DNA of 32,507 bases from NCBI GenBank assembly GCA_026417275.1, contig JAOADO010000012.1, forward strand, positions 1-32,507. Reading direction: 5' to 3'. Both the position numbers and the translations under genes were made by a program. This document shows positions 31,482 through 32,507 of this stretch, in pieces (position 1 is the stretch's first letter; each line of letters opens with the position of its first letter). This stretch comes from Verrucomicrobiia bacterium (lineage in GTDB: Bacteria > Verrucomicrobiota > Verrucomicrobiae > Limisphaerales > JAKPVM01). The notes beneath the pieces were generated by a model that ran no database searches, was not told where the DNA came from, and saw nothing but the letters and a program-made list of their open reading frames with translations.

Positions 31482-32507
31482 ATGGGCAGATTTTTAAAGG
31501 GAGTTTTAATAGTCTGGGTGTGGGTAACTGGTTACGGATTTGCGGCAAATTATCAGACTAATAAAACTCAAATAAATACAAATTTACCCTCTGTTTTAGG
31601 CAAAGAATGGAGAGATTATTGGAAGGTTTCTCCATGGGGATATAATGTTATTTTAACTACCGGGGCAGGTTATCGGGATAATGCTACTTTAAGCCATTAT
31701 AACGTTCAGCCGTCTTCATACATTCAAAATGTTCTGGAAGTTAATGTGTACAGGGCTTCGACATCCGGTCCGCAGGTTGTTTTTTATCTGATGGGGGATG
31801 ATCTTCATTATCTGCATGAAATTGATGTTGTTCAGGAACAGACATTGTATGGTTTTGCGCAGATTAAGCAGAAATTTTCCTCTGGTTTTACGCCTGGATT
31901 GACCGCGCAGTATGTGTATCAGGATAGGATGGTTGATGTGTCTGGAGACCCTGTGAATGTGAGTTCAATCCATGTTATTGGACATACTTATCTGGTAAAA
32001 CCATCTTTGCGTTATGATTTCTCTGATTCAAAAACAAGAAAGGCGATTCCGTATCTTGAACTTTCAACGACTCTGATGCGGCAGGATTATGACTCGCCAC
32101 TGGATGATTATTGGGAAACAGGACCAAATTTAAGTATTGGGTTAAATTACAGGATGAATACAAAACAACGGTATTATTCGGATATTTCAATTTCGGGAGG
32201 TTTTTCCAAGAGGGTTTATGATAGCATGCTGGCGACAGACAGGGATGGCGTCAGAATAGCTGGAAACGGACTTGAGTATGACCAATTCAGGGCAATGCTT
32301 TCGTGGCGGCATTATTTTGATGTTCGTTGTTTTTGGCGAAACACAGCAAAGCTCGGGATATTAAGAAATGAAGACAATGGAAGTGGTTTTTATAATTACA
32401 CAAGATATTCGTTGAGTGAACAGGTTGGTTATAGGGATGAGCATTGGAATGCGCAGGTTGAAATGAGGGTGTCGCTTTATGATTACGACTTTCATCCAAC
32501 CGTATAT
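31482..32507 (+). CDS. Outer-membrane beta-barrel protein, 3'-truncated by window end
   Basis: The frame is open from the ATG at 31482 to the end of the window (342 codons seen). The N-terminus is a signal peptide, MGRFLKGVLIVWVWVTGYGFA. The rest is a long run of amphipathic beta-strands with many Tyr, Trp and Phe girdle residues and polar turns (YNVILTTGAGYRDN, TPGLTAQYVYQDRMV, LSIGLNYRMNTKQRYYSDISISGGF), typical of a porin-like or surface barrel. No known family was recognised. The in-frame TGA at 31467 and the signal peptide fix the start near 31482, although there is no Shine-Dalgarno and a strong hairpin ends 12 bases before it. Confidence 0.8.
   Translation, partial: MGRFLKGVLIVWVWVTGYGFAANYQTNKTQINTNLPSVLGKEWRDYWKVSPWGYNVILTTGAGYRDNATLSHYNVQPSSYIQNVLEVNVYRASTSGPQVVFYLMGDDLHYLHEIDVVQEQTLYGFAQIKQKFSSGFTPGLTAQYVYQDRMVDVSGDPVNVSSIHVIGHTYLVKPSLRYDFSDSKTRKAIPYLELSTTLMRQDYDSPLDDYWETGPNLSIGLNYRMNTKQRYYSDISISGGFSKRVYDSMLATDRDGVRIAGNGLEYDQFRAMLSWRHYFDVRCFWRNTAKLGILRNEDNGSGFYNYTRYSLSEQVGYRDEHWNAQVEMRVSLYDYDFHPTVY

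Overview
The window looks like a chromosomal segment of a Gram-negative bacterium, most likely a member of the Verrucomicrobiota (PVC group). This rests on outer-membrane proteins, OM-type lipoproteins and tripartite pumps; on a DUF1573-cytochrome c hybrid and two secreted proteins (23591-24304 and 30809-31381) of kinds I associate from memory with verrucomicrobial genomes; on moderate GC; and on many genes lacking a clear Shine-Dalgarno sequence. The phylum is an inference, not a proven assignment. I saw no phage, IS, CRISPR, tRNA or rRNA.

Layout. (1) 1-1182: 3' part of a secreted beta-sandwich protein, + strand. (2) 13117 down to 1281: a seven-gene minus-strand efflux cluster in the order TetR regulator, AcrA-like adaptor, RND pump fused in frame to an outer-membrane factor, MacA-like adaptor, MacB-type ATPase, MacB-type permease, second outer-membrane factor. 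Two different tripartite pumps (one proton-driven, one ATP-driven) thus sit behind one TetR gene, whose promoter overlaps a perfect 10+10 bp palindrome. (3) 15635-13395: a soluble double-PAS histidine kinase and a receiver-only response regulator. (4) 15864-20613, + strand: DUF151 bifunctional nuclease, URO-D-family protein, small lipoprotein, DUF1573-cytochrome c hybrid, thymidylate kinase and ribosomal protein S20. (5) 20760-24304, + strand: a large flavoenzyme fusing an Old-Yellow-Enzyme/dienoyl-CoA-reductase half to a GltD/NfnB-like half, then a secreted Gly-rich protein. (6) 24937-26385: a secreted clan GH-A glycosidase. (7) Minus strand: bacterioferritin, and a lon-tatD pair. (8) 30809 to the end, + strand: a secreted Pro-rich/coiled-coil protein behind a sigma-54-type promoter with a tiny upstream ORF, then a 3'-truncated outer-membrane beta-barrel protein whose start codon abuts a terminator-like hairpin.

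The most unusual feature is the 1538-residue RND-outer-membrane-factor fusion. The junction keeps a positively charged cytoplasmic linker, a hydrophobic segment and an intact lipobox, so one chain could be cut by signal peptidase II into an inner-membrane pump and an outer-membrane lipoprotein. Other points worth checking are the combined RND/MacAB operon, the OYE-GltD fusion with its Lys-for-His change, and the leader of the gene at 30809.
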